Source: Sphingobium sp.
GTDB lineage: Bacteria > Pseudomonadota > Alphaproteobacteria > Sphingomonadales > Sphingomonadaceae
Direction: 5' to 3'
Length of the DNA: 64,000 nt
Assembly: GCA_017745115.1 (NCBI GenBank)
Contig: JAGIAA010000011.1
Coordinates: forward strand, 4,506-68,505
A program made the translations under genes and the position numbers. The notes beneath the pieces were generated by a model, which saw nothing but the letters and a program-made list of their open reading frames with translations, ran no database searches and was not told the DNA's origin. Of the stretch, positions 49,851 through 59,298 are shown one piece after another; positions within the stretch are counted from its first letter, which is position 1, and each line of letters opens with the position of its first letter.

Positions 49851-51338
49851 TTGAACGACGAGATAGCGCGACCGCGCTCCAGCGCTCTCCTCTGGGCGCT
49901 GCTGTTCTTCCTCGCCAATCTGGCCTTCCTCGTCGCGTTCGCGGATCGCGACGGCTATGAGGGCGACGACATCAACAGCGTCGTGCCGATGGCGCATCTG
50001 ACCCTGGCGAAGCACGGGCTGCTCGTCATCTACCGTTATGCGTGGCAGCCGCTGTCCTATGAGCTGGGGGCGCTGATCTGGTCGTGGTTCGGGACGCCGA
50101 CCGCGGTGTTCCTGATGGCGCCGGTGGCCGGCGCGCTGACTCTCGGCCTGCTGATCTACTGGCTGTCCCGAGAAGGGAGATCGCCATCCACCGTGCCGAT
50201 CGCGCTCGTCGCTTTGCTCGGCGTGCCGGAACTCTGGTTTTCCGCGCTCTATTACAACTCCACCATTCTCGGCATGCCGTTGCTCGCGCTGGCTATCCTG
50301 CTGGTGCGCCGCCACCCGCATCCCGTCTCGGCCCTGCTCGCCGGCCTGCTCACAGGCGCCGCCGTGCTGCTGCGGATGGACTTCATCCTGATTTGCCCCC
50401 TGCTTGCCATCGCCGCTTGGCCGCGCGGCGAAGGCCTTTCCAAGCCAATCCTGGTCGCTCTTGGCGTCGTTGCCGCGCTTGCGATCGGCTATTTCACGGG
50501 CATTCTCGATGTGCAGGCCGTTATCGAGACCCAGCGCATGAGCGTTGCAGAGATCAGCGCCAATGCCCATCTGCCCGGCTGGGACCTCCGCACGAAGCTG
50601 AGCGTCGCCTCGGTGTCGCTCAGTCCGGTCGGGTGGCTGTTGTTCCTCATCGGCACGCCGGTGGCACTGATCCATGCCGCGACGAAACGGGATTGGCGCG
50701 CTCTGGGCTGGCTCATCGCCGCAGTAATCAGCGCCTATCCGATGCTCAATATATTGAGCCCCAAATATATCTTGCCGGAAGCGCCGTTTCTCGCGCTGCT
50801 TTTCGTCCATGCGCTGGACAAGCTCTCACCGTGGCTATCCTCCGGGCGCGAAAAGGCGGCGTTCGGCGCGCTGGCACTGCTGGCCTTGGTGCCGGTGTTC
50901 GTCTCGCTGTCGCTCACCAAACGTCCGCCGTTCCTGGTCCCCGGCCTGCTCGCCACAAAGCCGGTCGGAACCCATGACGGCTCGCGCAGCTATGGCGGCT
51001 ATCTCTGGCTGGCGATGGCCACGGACGGCCCTCAGGCCCAGGATGCGAAGCAGAAGCAGGCGGCCGCGCTCGCTGCCTCGCTGCTCGGACCCAAGGGCGG
51101 CAACGTCGTCTTTCTCGGCGGCGAGAATGTCTTCGACCCTGGCGGCATGGGCTGGCGCCATCTCCAGCTCCTGCTCGCGCGGCGCGGGATCATTGGCAGC
51201 TATACCGGTCCCCACATGCTGCGGTTCGACCTGGGCAACGGACGCTGGCTCATCCTCGGACGCGCCATGCCGGACGGGCTCGCCGACCGAACCTACCAGC
51301 TGATCGACCTGCGGACGCCGACCGATCTCTACCGCTGA
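49851..51338 (+). CDS. GT-C-fold membrane glycosyltransferase
   Basis: A 495-residue protein with about ten transmembrane segments. The first outer loop carries the acidic pair of GT-C enzymes (DRDGYEGDDINSVVPMAHL), as in ArnT and other polyprenyl-phosphate-sugar transferases, and the C-terminal third (FLGGENVFDPGGMGWRHLQ) is soluble. Such enzymes take a sugar from a polyprenyl phosphate on the outer face of the inner membrane. Start is a TTG (49851, or 49845); no ATG fits. With the SMR and HAD-UbiA genes it forms a cassette between hrcA and rph, though it reads in the opposite direction to the other two. Confidence 0.75.
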   Translation: MNDEIARPRSSALLWALLFFLANLAFLVAFADRDGYEGDDINSVVPMAHLTLAKHGLLVIYRYAWQPLSYELGALIWSWFGTPTAVFLMAPVAGALTLGLLIYWLSREGRSPSTVPIALVALLGVPELWFSALYYNSTILGMPLLALAILLVRRHPHPVSALLAGLLTGAAVLLRMDFILICPLLAIAAWPRGEGLSKPILVALGVVAALAIGYFTGILDVQAVIETQRMSVAEISANAHLPGWDLRTKLSVASVSLSPVGWLLFLIGTPVALIHAATKRDWRALGWLIAAVISAYPMLNILSPKYILPEAPFLALLFVHALDKLSPWLSSGREKAAFGALALLALVPVFVSLSLTKRPPFLVPGLLATKPVGTHDGSRSYGGYLWLAMATDGPQAQDAKQKQAAALAASLLGPKGGNVVFLGGENVFDPGGMGWRHLQLLLARRGIIGSYTGPHMLRFDLGNGRWLILGRAMPDGLADRTYQLIDLRTPTDLYR

Positions 51339-51347
51339 ACAGCTTGC

Positions 51348-51719
51348 TCAGGCGCTCTGGGCGACGACGAAGACGCCGGCGCAGATCAGGATGAGTCCGA
51401 AAGCGCGCATCAGGGAGACGGTCTCGCCGAGAAAGACCACGCCGCTCGCCGCCGCGACGATATAGCCCAGCGAGGCCAGCGGATAGGCTGCCGACACCGG
51501 AATGCGGGAGAGCACGCCAAGCCAGAGCAGGATGCTGCCCGCGAAGCAGAACAGGCCGATCCAGAGATAGAGATTGCCGGCCATGTGCAGCGCCAAAGTG
51601 ACCGGTTCATTGAGCGGCGGCAGCGGCGCTGCCGTCAGCATCGCCTTGCGCAGCACGACCTGCGCCGCGGCATTGAGCGTCACGGAAGCGATCACAACGA
51701 GGAAAAGCACGGAGGTCAT
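51348..51719 (-). CDS. SMR/EamA-type four-helix transporter
   Basis: A 123-residue protein with four hydrophobic segments: VLFLVVIASVTLNAAAQVVL, a second near GNLYLWIGLFCFAG, a third with SAAYPLASLGYIVAAASG and a fourth with GLILICAGVFVVA. GETVS at the third loop is the usual Glu-containing position. It resembles ArnE/ArnF-like polyprenyl-sugar flippases of the small multidrug resistance group more than drug pumps, in keeping with the neighbouring UbiA and GT-C genes. It follows the UbiA gene by five bases on the same strand. Confidence 0.8.
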   Translation of the reverse strand: MTSVLFLVVIASVTLNAAAQVVLRKAMLTAAPLPPLNEPVTLALHMAGNLYLWIGLFCFAGSILLWLGVLSRIPVSAAYPLASLGYIVAAASGVVFLGETVSLMRAFGLILICAGVFVVAQSA

Positions 51720-51724
51720 CGGCG

Positions 51725-53248
51725 TCAGACGTCCGCAATCAGAGTGACAGGCAAATGGATGTATGTCGCCGCGACGAGGATGAGCAGCGCGAAAACGCCC
51801 AGTTGCTGCGTGATCCGGTCCTTGATGCAGAACACGATCGGATCATCGTCCATATGCCCCCGCCGCGCCATGATCAGGATACGATTGAGGAGGTAGAGCA
51901 GCACGGGGCACAGCAGCCAGAGGATCGCCGGGCTCGCATAGCGCGTCAGCACATAAGGTTGGACGGTGTAGATGCACAGCACGAGCGAAGCGCAGAAGCT
52001 GCTCGCGCTTCCCATCCCCGCCAGCACCTCGATATCGGCGCCAAAATAGCCGCGTCCGCTGATTTTCGCCTCGGCGGTGACCTGTGTGCCCGTAAGCTCA
52101 GCGCAGCGCTTGGCGATGGCGAGCGTCATGAAGGAGAACATCGAGAAGGCAAGCAGCCAGCTCGAGATGGGAATACCGGCCGCGACCGTGCCGGCGATGA
52201 TCCGCAACGTGTAGAGCCCCGCCAGCGTGATGACGTCGACCAGCGCCGCCCGCTTCAGCCGGAATGAATAAGCGAGCGTGGTCACCGCATAGATGGTGAG
52301 CATGACGAGGAAGAATGGGGGCAGTAGCAAGGCAAGGCCAAGCGACGCGAGCGAAAGAACCAGCACCGCAATGACGCCGTCGGCGATGGGCACCGCGCCG
52401 CTCGCAAAGGGCCGCTTCTTCTTGCGGGGATGCGCCCGGTCCGTGTCGAGATCCAGCAGGTCGTTGATCATGTAGGTCGCTGATGCGAGTAGCGAAAAAC
52501 TGCCGAACCCGATGACGACCTTGCCGAGCAGGTTGAAATCCAGCATCCGATGCGCAGCCGCGATCGACACGAACAACAACAGGTTCTTGAGCCATTGATG
52601 CGGCCGCGCCGCCTTGAGGAGACCGCGCAGCGTGCCGCGCGTCTCCTCGCTGAAATGCGTGCCCGCCGTCGCGCCGCTGATGCGACCGGCCAGTGCCTTC
52701 CCGCGAGCGCCCGCGAAATGGGCCGTTCGCGCCGTCTTCCAGACCGGAAGGTCGGCGGCATGATCGCCGACATAGTCGTAACCGCCCTCGCCATGCCGCT
52801 CGACGAGCAGCGCGGCCTTGTTGCGGCCCTTGATGTTGACGGAACCGCTCCCTGTCACACCGCTGAACAGGCCGACGTGCGCGGCAACAAGATCGGCCCA
52901 GGCCTGCGGCGAGGCGGTCACGAGATGGATCTCGCGCCCGCGCGCCTGTTCGGCTCGGAGAAATTCGATGAGGTCGGCACGATAGGGCAACAGATCGTGG
53001 CGCAGCTCCACGCGTTCGGCGAGCTTCGCCTTCAGATTGGCCTTCCCTCCGAGCAGCCACAGGATCATCTGGAGCAGCGCGAAGGGCGAACTCTTGATAT
53101 AGCGGAAGACGGCTTCGTGCAGCAGGTCCGTCCGCACCAGCGTGCCGTCCAGATCCACGCAGAGCGGTGCTTCGCCCGGCGCGCCTTGGCCCTTCCCGGG
53201 GGTCGGATCGCGCATTTCCATGTCGTCAGTCATGCTGCCGGACTGCAT
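51725..53248 (-). CDS. HAD phosphatase-UbiA prenyltransferase fusion
   Basis: A 507-residue fusion. The N-terminal domain (about 28-200) is a HAD phosphatase with VDLDGT (Asp32, Asp34), TAS (111-113), Lys140 and YVGDHAADLP (161-162). The C-terminal domain is a UbiA-type membrane prenyltransferase: RPHQWLKN (215-222), NDLLDLDTD (N262-D263-x2-D266-x3-D270) and a second Asp-rich loop. UbiA relatives in this group transfer polyprenyl phosphate to phosphoribosyl pyrophosphate, as in mycobacterial decaprenyl-phosphoribose synthase. A fused phosphatase could remove the 5-phosphate next. The start at 53248 has GAGG upstream. Confidence 0.85.
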   Translation of the reverse strand: MQSGSMTDDMEMRDPTPGKGQGAPGEAPLCVDLDGTLVRTDLLHEAVFRYIKSSPFALLQMILWLLGGKANLKAKLAERVELRHDLLPYRADLIEFLRAEQARGREIHLVTASPQAWADLVAAHVGLFSGVTGSGSVNIKGRNKAALLVERHGEGGYDYVGDHAADLPVWKTARTAHFAGARGKALAGRISGATAGTHFSEETRGTLRGLLKAARPHQWLKNLLLFVSIAAAHRMLDFNLLGKVVIGFGSFSLLASATYMINDLLDLDTDRAHPRKKKRPFASGAVPIADGVIAVLVLSLASLGLALLLPPFFLVMLTIYAVTTLAYSFRLKRAALVDVITLAGLYTLRIIAGTVAAGIPISSWLLAFSMFSFMTLAIAKRCAELTGTQVTAEAKISGRGYFGADIEVLAGMGSASSFCASLVLCIYTVQPYVLTRYASPAILWLLCPVLLYLLNRILIMARRGHMDDDPIVFCIKDRITQQLGVFALLILVAATYIHLPVTLIADV

Positions 53249-53422
53249 TCAGGACCTCGACTTCTGCGCGGTTTTCAGGCGGCGGGGTTTCATTGCCAGT
53301 GGCGCCCATCTATGGCAAGCGCAAGTTAAGGTAGGGTTTCGGGCGCCGATTTCTGTCGCTCGCCCATCTTTTCGATCCACATCACCATCAGCGTCGATAC
53401 GCTCAACCAGGATATTGTCTTC

Positions 53423-54139
53423 ATGCGCCCATCCGGCCGTTCCCCCGACGAAATGCGTGCCATCACCATGGAACCAGGCTTCACCAAACATGCCGAGGGA
53501 TCCTGCTTGGTCAGCTTCGGCGACACGCGCGTGCTGGTGACGGCCAGCGTCGAGGAAAAGGTTCCGCCGTTCCTCCGCGGCAAGGGCGAAGGCTGGGTGA
53601 CCGCCGAATATGGCATGCTTCCACGCGCCACCCACACGCGCGGCAGCCGTGAGGCGGCCAAGGGCAAGCAGTCCGGCCGGACGCAGGAAATCCAGCGGCT
53701 GATCGGCCGCTCGCTCCGCGCCGTCGTTGATCTCAAGGCTCTCGGCGAACGCCAGATCACGCTCGATTGCGACGTCATCCAGGCCGATGGCGGCACGCGT
53801 ACGGCCAGCATCTCCGGCGCCTGGGTGGCGCTCCGCATCGCCGTCGACAAGCTCATCGCTTCCGGCGCGCTGACCGTCGATCCGATCCAGGCCAAGGTCG
53901 CGGCCATCTCGTGCGGCATTTATGAGGGCAATCCGGTGCTCGACCTCGACTATATCGAGGACAGCAATGCCCATGCCGACGCCAATTTCGTGCTGCTCTC
54001 CAACGGCAATATCGCCGAAGCCCAGGCGACGGCCGAGGGCGCGACCTATGACGAGGAAGCGCTGCTGCGCTTGCTTCGCCTCGCCCGTATCGGCTGCGCG
54101 AAGATTTTCGAGGCGCAGGACAAGGCGACGGGGCGGTAA
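53423..54139 (+). CDS. rph: ribonuclease PH
   Basis: A 238-residue exonuclease: [74 protein letters not shown] and [20 protein letters not shown] are the family signature. It trims the 3' ends of tRNA precursors with phosphate. It begins the rph-rdgB-(hemerythrin-like)-hemW run. A palindromic repeat separates it from rdgB. Confidence 0.96.
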   Translation: MRPSGRSPDEMRAITMEPGFTKHAEGSCLVSFGDTRVLVTASVEEKVPPFLRGKGEGWVTAEYGMLPRATHTRGSREAAKGKQSGRTQEIQRLIGRSLRAVVDLKALGERQITLDCDVIQADGGTRTASISGAWVALRIAVDKLIASGALTVDPIQAKVAAISCGIYEGNPVLDLDYIEDSNAHADANFVLLSNGNIAEAQATAEGATYDEEALLRLLRLARIGCAKIFEAQDKATGR

Positions 54140-54161
54140 TCCCGACAGCGAATTCAAAAAG

Positions 54162-54238
54162 CCGTTCGGGCTGAGCTTGTCGAAGCCCCAACCTTTTCTT
54201 CAAGAAGTAGAGCCCTTCGACGGGCTCAGGGCGAACGG
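54162..54238. repeat. palindromic repeat, family A, plain copy
   Basis: Arms CCGTTCGGGCTGAGC...(54162-54188) and ...GCTCAGGGCGAACGG (54212-54238) form a near-perfect inverted repeat without the inner palindrome seen in the copies at 14344 and 45527. The right end overlaps the GGAG that serves as Shine-Dalgarno for rdgB. Confidence 0.85.
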
Positions 54239-54246
54239 AGTTTGAA

Positions 54247-54867
54247 ATGAGGAAACTGGAGGCCGGCCGCCTCGTCATCGCCAGCCATAACGAAGGCAAG
54301 GTGCGCGAGATCACCGCGCTGCTCGGTCCCTATGGGATGGATCCGGTTTCGGCCGGATCGCTCGGTCTGCCCGAGCCCGAGGAGACCGGCACGACCTTCG
54401 CCGAGAACGCCCGCATCAAGGCACTCGCGAGCGCGACCGCTTCCGGCCTGCCCGCCCTGGCCGACGACAGCGGTCTCGACGTCGCAGCGCTCGGCGGCCG
54501 TCCCGGCGTCTACACGGCCGACTGGGCCGAGCGGCAATGGTTCGAAGGCCAGGAAGGCCGCGACTGGTACATGGCGATGGGCAAGGTCGAGGGCCTGCTC
54601 TGCGAGCTGGGCGCGACCGTCGATCGCAGCGCCGCCTTCGTCTGCACCTTATGCCTTGCCTGGCCCGACGGCGAGACCGCCCTGTTCGAGGGCCGGGTTG
54701 CCGGCAGCCTCGTCTGGCCGCCGCGTGGGCGCCATGGCTTCGGCTACGACCCCGTCTTCCAGCCGGTTGGCCATCCCCTTACCTTCGGCGAGTTCGAACC
54801 CGAAGCCAAGCATGCCATTAGCCATCGCGCCGATGCCTTCCGGAAGCTGGTGGCCGCTCTCACCTGA
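54247..54867 (+). CDS. rdgB: XTP/dITP diphosphatase RdgB
   Basis: A 206-residue pyrophosphatase: [53 protein letters not shown] and [13 protein letters not shown] with [10 protein letters not shown]. These are the RdgB/HAM1 motifs. It removes ITP, dITP and XTP from the nucleotide pool. It follows rph with a palindromic repeat between. Confidence 0.96.
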   Translation: MRKLEAGRLVIASHNEGKVREITALLGPYGMDPVSAGSLGLPEPEETGTTFAENARIKALASATASGLPALADDSGLDVAALGGRPGVYTADWAERQWFEGQEGRDWYMAMGKVEGLLCELGATVDRSAAFVCTLCLAWPDGETALFEGRVAGSLVWPPRGRHGFGYDPVFQPVGHPLTFGEFEPEAKHAISHRADAFRKLVAALT

Positions 54868-54984
54868 CTGCGAACCTCGGCTCATCCGCCTCGGCCGCGG
54901 ATCGCCCATCTGCCTGTGGATGAATTTTTCATCTTTGTTCCTCTAGGCTCAACCAAAGAGTCGCAAAAAAGGGAGCAGAAGGCC

Positions 54985-55416
54985 GTGCCGGTCGCACTGT
55001 TCGAAGAACATTCCGCAATGCTCGAGGCGGCAGAGGATTTCCTCGCCGCGGTGAGACGCACGCCACGCATTTCGATGGAGGAATTGAGCCGCAAGCGCAT
55101 GCGCTTGGGCTCGCTCATCCGCCGGCACCGGACGACCGAGGAGGAATTCATCTTCGGGCCGCTCAGGCGCGACGGCGGTTTTGGCCGCCTGCCCCATCTC
55201 GAAACCGTCGTGCAGGAGCTGATGCTCGAGAAGGTCAAATATTCCGAGCACATTCGCAAGTGGACGCCGCAGGCGATCGAGCAGAACTGGAACGGCTATG
55301 TGGAGTCATGCGAGCTGCGGCTGCGGGCCTTCAAGCAAATCCTCCTCGACGAGGAGGCGCGGATCTACCAGCCGGTGCTCGGTCTGAAGAACATCCAGAT
55401 CCCCCGCCGGGCATAG
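54985..55416 (+). CDS. hemerythrin-like protein (tandem copy 1)
   Basis: A 143-residue helical protein starting at GTG 54985: ALFEEHSAMLEAAEDFLAAV, LIRRHRTTEEEFIFGPL with His and Glu at helix ends, SEHIRKWTPQAIEQNWNGY and FKQILLDEEARIYQPVLGL. It aligns through its length with the next gene (LFDDH, SNHVGKW, WDGY, DHEERDLYWPAL), which fixes the GTG start; an ATG at 54916 would add an unrelated extension. Diiron or other metal binding is possible but the ligand set is incomplete. Function unknown. Confidence 0.7.
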   Translation: MPVALFEEHSAMLEAAEDFLAAVRRTPRISMEELSRKRMRLGSLIRRHRTTEEEFIFGPLRRDGGFGRLPHLETVVQELMLEKVKYSEHIRKWTPQAIEQNWNGYVESCELRLRAFKQILLDEEARIYQPVLGLKNIQIPRRA

Positions 55417-55519
55417 TCAGTCTGCCGTAGCGGCGAGCCTGCGCAATCCGCTGGACTTCGGCGCGGCAACATGGACAAGTTCATTTTCGCACCGATTCTC
55501 ATTCCGGGGCACCACCGCC

Positions 55520-55948
55520 ATGCCGGCCGATCTTTTCGACGACCACCGCGCGATCACGGCGATCGCGGAGGAAATATTGGAGCTGGTGCGCCAAACCCCG
55601 CGCCCCGGCCTCGCAGCCTTGGCGGAAGTCCGCTCGAGGCTCGGCAGCCGTGCCGCCCAGCATTTGCGCGACGAGGATGCGATGATCATCCGCCCGCTGT
55701 TCGCCAGCGGACGGATCGACGAGCTACCGAAAGCGCAGGCCGCTATTGCCGCTATCCGGGAGTCGCGCGCCCATTATTCCAACCATGTCGGCAAATGGAC
55801 GCTGGCGTCCATCCAGGCCGATTGGGATGGCTATGCGGACGCGCTGGTCGAGATGATCCGCTATCTGAAGGCTCTGATCGACCATGAAGAGCGCGATCTC
55901 TACTGGCCTGCGCTGCAGCTGCTCGGGCAGGACGCGCCGCCCGCCTGA
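55520..55948 (+). CDS. hemerythrin-like protein (tandem copy 2)
   Basis: A 142-residue paralogue of the preceding gene: ADLFDDHRAITAIAEEILEL, AAQHLRDEDAMIIRPLF, SNHVGKWTLASIQADWDGY and LIDHEERDLYWPALQLL. It keeps more of the hemerythrin-like His/Glu/Asp pattern than copy 1. It lies 103 bases downstream of copy 1 and upstream of hemW. A more distant relative is at 39984-40433. Confidence 0.75.
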   Translation: MPADLFDDHRAITAIAEEILELVRQTPRPGLAALAEVRSRLGSRAAQHLRDEDAMIIRPLFASGRIDELPKAQAAIAAIRESRAHYSNHVGKWTLASIQADWDGYADALVEMIRYLKALIDHEERDLYWPALQLLGQDAPPA

Positions 55949-55993
55949 ATTGCGGACCTGACAAAAACGCCGGTTGCGTTACAAGGCCCGCCG

Positions 55994-57142
55994 ATGGCCG
56001 ATCCGCTCCCCCTCGCGCTTTATATCCATTGGCCGTTCTGCGTCTCCAAATGTCCTTATTGTGACTTCAACAGCCATGTCCGCGAGCAGGTGGACCAGGC
56101 GCAGTGGCGCGCCGCGTTGCTCGCCGACCTGCGCCATGAGGCCAGCCTGACCGCCGGCCGCACCCTCGGCTCGATCTTCTTCGGCGGCGGCACGCCATCG
56201 CTCATGGAGCCCGCGACCGTCGCCGCGCTGATCGACGCGGCGTCGCAGCACTGGACATTGGCCGGTGACATCGAGATCACGATGGAAGCCCACCCCAACA
56301 GCGCCGAGGCCGCGCGCTTCGCCGATGTCGCCGCTGCGGGCGTCAATCGCCTGTCGCTCGGCCTGCAGGCACTCGACGACCGGGCGCTGCACTTTCTGGG
56401 CCGCGCGCACGATGTCCGCGAAGGACTGGCCGCGCTCGATGCCGCCCAGCGCGCCGTGGAGCGCGTCTCCATCGATCTCATCTACGCGCGGCCGGACCAG
56501 GGCGCAGCCGACTGGGAAGCCGAGCTCGCCCTGGCGCTGTCGTTCGGCACCGAGCATCTCTCGCTCTATCAGCTGACCATCGAGCCGGGCACGCGCTTCG
56601 AGACGGACGTGCGCCTCGGCGCCATGACACCCGCCGATCCGGATCATGCCGCCAGCCTGTACGAGCTGACGCAGGACATGACCGAAGCCGCCGGCCGCCC
56701 CGCCTATGAAGTCTCGAACCACGCCGCGCCGGGCGCAGAGAGCCGGCACAATCTCGCTTACTGGCGCTATGCCGATTATGCCGGCGTCGGCCCCGGTGCC
56801 CATGGCCGGCGCGGCGCCCTCGCCACCACGCGCCACAAGAAGCCGGAAAACTGGCTCGCCGCGCTCGATCGCAACGGCCATGGCCTGCAGGAAGAACGCC
56901 CCCTGCCCCCGAGAGAACGCGCCGGCGAGGCGCTGATGATGGGCCTGCGGCTTGCCGAAGGCGTGGACCTTGCCGGCATCGCCGCACGGACCGGCGTCGC
57001 CCACGACACGCTCGTCGACGAGGCCGCCGTCGCGCAGCTCGCGTCGCACGACCTCGTCGCCCGACATGGCAGCCGCCTCGCGGTCACCCCGCAAGGCATG
57101 CTGCTACTCGACGGCATCCTCGGCGAGATCGTTGCCGTCTAG
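55994..57142 (+). CDS. hemW: radical SAM heme chaperone HemW
   Basis: A 382-residue radical SAM protein. The cluster motif is CVSKCPYCDF (Cys16, Cys20, Cys23), followed by SIFFGGGTPSLM, NRLSLGLQALDD and the C-terminal HemW domain with YEVSNHAAPGAESRHNLAYW and YAGVGPGAHGR. It was long annotated as an oxygen-independent coproporphyrinogen oxidase; HemW instead carries heme. Its position after rph-rdgB is the usual alphaproteobacterial one. The last four bases overlap the convergent PEP-CTERM gene. Confidence 0.93.
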   Translation: MADPLPLALYIHWPFCVSKCPYCDFNSHVREQVDQAQWRAALLADLRHEASLTAGRTLGSIFFGGGTPSLMEPATVAALIDAASQHWTLAGDIEITMEAHPNSAEAARFADVAAAGVNRLSLGLQALDDRALHFLGRAHDVREGLAALDAAQRAVERVSIDLIYARPDQGAADWEAELALALSFGTEHLSLYQLTIEPGTRFETDVRLGAMTPADPDHAASLYELTQDMTEAAGRPAYEVSNHAAPGAESRHNLAYWRYADYAGVGPGAHGRRGALATTRHKKPENWLAALDRNGHGLQEERPLPPRERAGEALMMGLRLAEGVDLAGIAARTGVAHDTLVDEAAVAQLASHDLVARHGSRLAVTPQGMLLLDGILGEIVAV

Positions 57143-57882
57143 GCGAACGACACCGCCAGCTTGCGCCGGCGCAAGGTGCTGCCCGCCAGCGCGAACCCGC
57201 CGATCATCAACGCCCAGCTCGCCGGTTCCGGGACTGGCGCGGTCTGCGGCTTGGCGGTAAAATCGACGACCGCGTCGATGCCCGTCAGGGAACCATATTG
57301 CTGGCCCGAGGTCTTGCTGAAGGCGAAGGTCAGTACGTCGCCGGCGTTCACTGTAAGACCGAGCGCATTGATCGTGTTCGCGTTGCTGCGCCCGTCGCCG
57401 TTTGCCACCGTCGTATTGCCGAGCGGGTTGCCGCCGAGCGTCACGAAGATGTCCTGCGAGCGCGTCACCAGTGAATGCGCATACCAGAGCGACGAGCTCA
57501 GATCGATCGTACCGTCGGTCGGCGCCGTCCAGTTGATGAGCACGGCCGAGCCGTCATTGGGTCCATGCACCAGCACATCGCCGGCCAGGAAGTCCTGGTC
57601 GGTGTAGCCGATCGTGCTGCCATTTCCGGTGGCCTGGAGGATGAACGGCGCCGAGAAGAAGTCGGCACCGGTGCCCCAATAGCCATTCGTCGCAACGGCA
57701 TTGAGCGAATTGAAGGTGCTCGGTTGCCCGTAATGGGGCAGCGCGCCGCCCCATGTGAACGACCATACCCCGTTCGGATTGGATGCGTTGCTGAAGTCGG
57801 CGGCGAGGTCATAAACCGTCGCTTGGGCCGGTGCCGCCAGAATAGCGAGCGCCGCGATTGCCCCTTTGAAACTCTTGGTCAC
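57139..57882 (-). CDS. PEPxxWA-CTERM sorting-domain protein
   Basis: A 247-residue exported protein with a signal peptide (SFKGAIAALAILAAPAQA), a beta-rich body with NGVWSFTWGGALPHYGQP and GTIDLSSSLWYAHSLVT, and a C-terminal PVPEPASWALMIGG, hydrophobic helix, then LRRRK. The C-terminus is nearly the same as that of the protein at 42255-42884, while the bodies differ. Its role is unknown; such proteins often serve exopolysaccharide or biofilm functions. Confidence 0.9.
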   Translation of the reverse strand: MTKSFKGAIAALAILAAPAQATVYDLAADFSNASNPNGVWSFTWGGALPHYGQPSTFNSLNAVATNGYWGTGADFFSAPFILQATGNGSTIGYTDQDFLAGDVLVHGPNDGSAVLINWTAPTDGTIDLSSSLWYAHSLVTRSQDIFVTLGGNPLGNTTVANGDGRSNANTINALGLTVNAGDVLTFAFSKTSGQQYGSLTGIDAVVDFTAKPQTAPVPEPASWALMIGGFALAGSTLRRRKLAVSFA

Positions 57883-57970
57883 TGCAAGTCTCCCACTGTC
57901 GCGTTGACCTCCCCTATGCGCAGCGCATCGGGAAAGCGGGCCACGGGAGCCGGCGTCTTTTTCTTTTTTC

Positions 57971-59224
57971 CTAAAGCAGCTTGTCCACGGCGTGGATCGT
58001 CACGCCGACGAGACCGCCGACCAGCGTGCCGTTGACGCGGATATATTGCAGGTCGCGGCCCACGGCATTTTCAAGGCGGTCGGTGACCGTCTGCGCATCC
58101 CAGCCGCGCACCGTCTCGGAGACGAGCTTCACGATGCCGTCGCCATAACGCGCCGCCGATCCCGCAGCGACGCGCCGCACGAACCGGTTGACCAGCGCCT
58201 TGAGATGAGGGTCGTCGCGCAGCGTCACGCCGATCTGGCGCAGCGCCTCGCCGAGCTTTCCGGCAAGCGCCGCGTCGGGATCGCGGGCCGCTTTCAGCAG
58301 GCTCTCGCGCAATTGCTGCCACAGCCCGTCGAGCCAGCGCTGCATGGCCGGATTGGCGACGATCTCGTCCCGGATGCGGTCGACGCGCGCCTGCATCTCG
58401 TCGTCGTGCTGGAGGTCGAAGGCGAGCGTCATCAGCCCCTCCTCCACCTTGACGCGCAGCCGGTGATCGGGATCGTCGGCTGCTTCCTTGAGCATGTTGT
58501 CGAGGCCCGTGATGATCGAATTGGCGATCGTCTCGTCGAGGCCCGTCCAGCGCACGATCGTGTTCGCGCGCTCATGCACCATCTGGTGGATCAGCGCCCG
58601 GTTCTCCTCGAGCACCTGCGCCAGCCAGCGAATGATGCTGTCCATCACCGGCTGGTGCCGGCCTTCCTTCATCGCCGCCGTGAGCAGCTGGCCGAGGATC
58701 GGCGCGAATTTCATCTGGCCGAGGCGCTGGGCGATCGCCGCCTTGGCGACCCCGCCCAGCCGCTCGTCATCGAGGGCATCCAGCACATCGGCAATCAGGC
58801 GCGAGGCACCTTGCCGCAATCGCATGTCGCCTTCATTGGGCGTGGCAAGCAGCCGGCCGGCCGCACCCGCAACGTCGATGCGCCCCATGCGCCGGGCAAC
58901 CACCTGGGGGGTCAGGAAATTGTCGCGCAGGAAATTCGCCAGCGTCTGGCCGATGCGGTCCTTGTTGCGCGGAATGATGGCCGTGTGCGGGATCGGCACG
59001 CCGAGCGGATGACGGAACAAGGCCGTCACGGCGAACCAGTCGGCGAGGCCGCCGACCATCGCCGCCTCCGCAAAGGCCCGCACGAACCCGATGGCGGGGT
59101 GAACGGACTCGAACGCGCGGGCCGTCGCATAGATACCGGCCATGACGACCAGCATGCCGGTCGCGATCTGGCGCATGCGGCGTCCACCGTTTCCGGCGAC
59201 GTCTCGTGCCGGCAGCGCTTTCAT
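57971..59224 (-). CDS. DUF445 membrane protein
   Basis: A 417-residue protein with an N-terminal membrane region (TGMLVVMAGIYATARAFES, then FAEAAMVGGLADWFAVTALFRHPLG), the DUF445 hallmark IPHTAIIPRNKDRIGQTLANFL, a long helical middle and a C-terminal hydrophobic segment with RVNGTLVGGLVGVTIHAV. The family (YjiN-like) is common in proteobacteria and has no proven function. It is separate from the RND genes that follow, with a 74-base gap. Confidence 0.88.
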   Translation of the reverse strand: MKALPARDVAGNGGRRMRQIATGMLVVMAGIYATARAFESVHPAIGFVRAFAEAAMVGGLADWFAVTALFRHPLGVPIPHTAIIPRNKDRIGQTLANFLRDNFLTPQVVARRMGRIDVAGAAGRLLATPNEGDMRLRQGASRLIADVLDALDDERLGGVAKAAIAQRLGQMKFAPILGQLLTAAMKEGRHQPVMDSIIRWLAQVLEENRALIHQMVHERANTIVRWTGLDETIANSIITGLDNMLKEAADDPDHRLRVKVEEGLMTLAFDLQHDDEMQARVDRIRDEIVANPAMQRWLDGLWQQLRESLLKAARDPDAALAGKLGEALRQIGVTLRDDPHLKALVNRFVRRVAAGSAARYGDGIVKLVSETVRGWDAQTVTDRLENAVGRDLQYIRVNGTLVGGLVGVTIHAVDKLL

Positions 59225-59298
59225 GGCGTCTTGCGCATCCTCATTCTGGCGCCGTCATGAAGCCGGAACGGCCAGATGGCAAGTTCGCTCCCGTTCCT

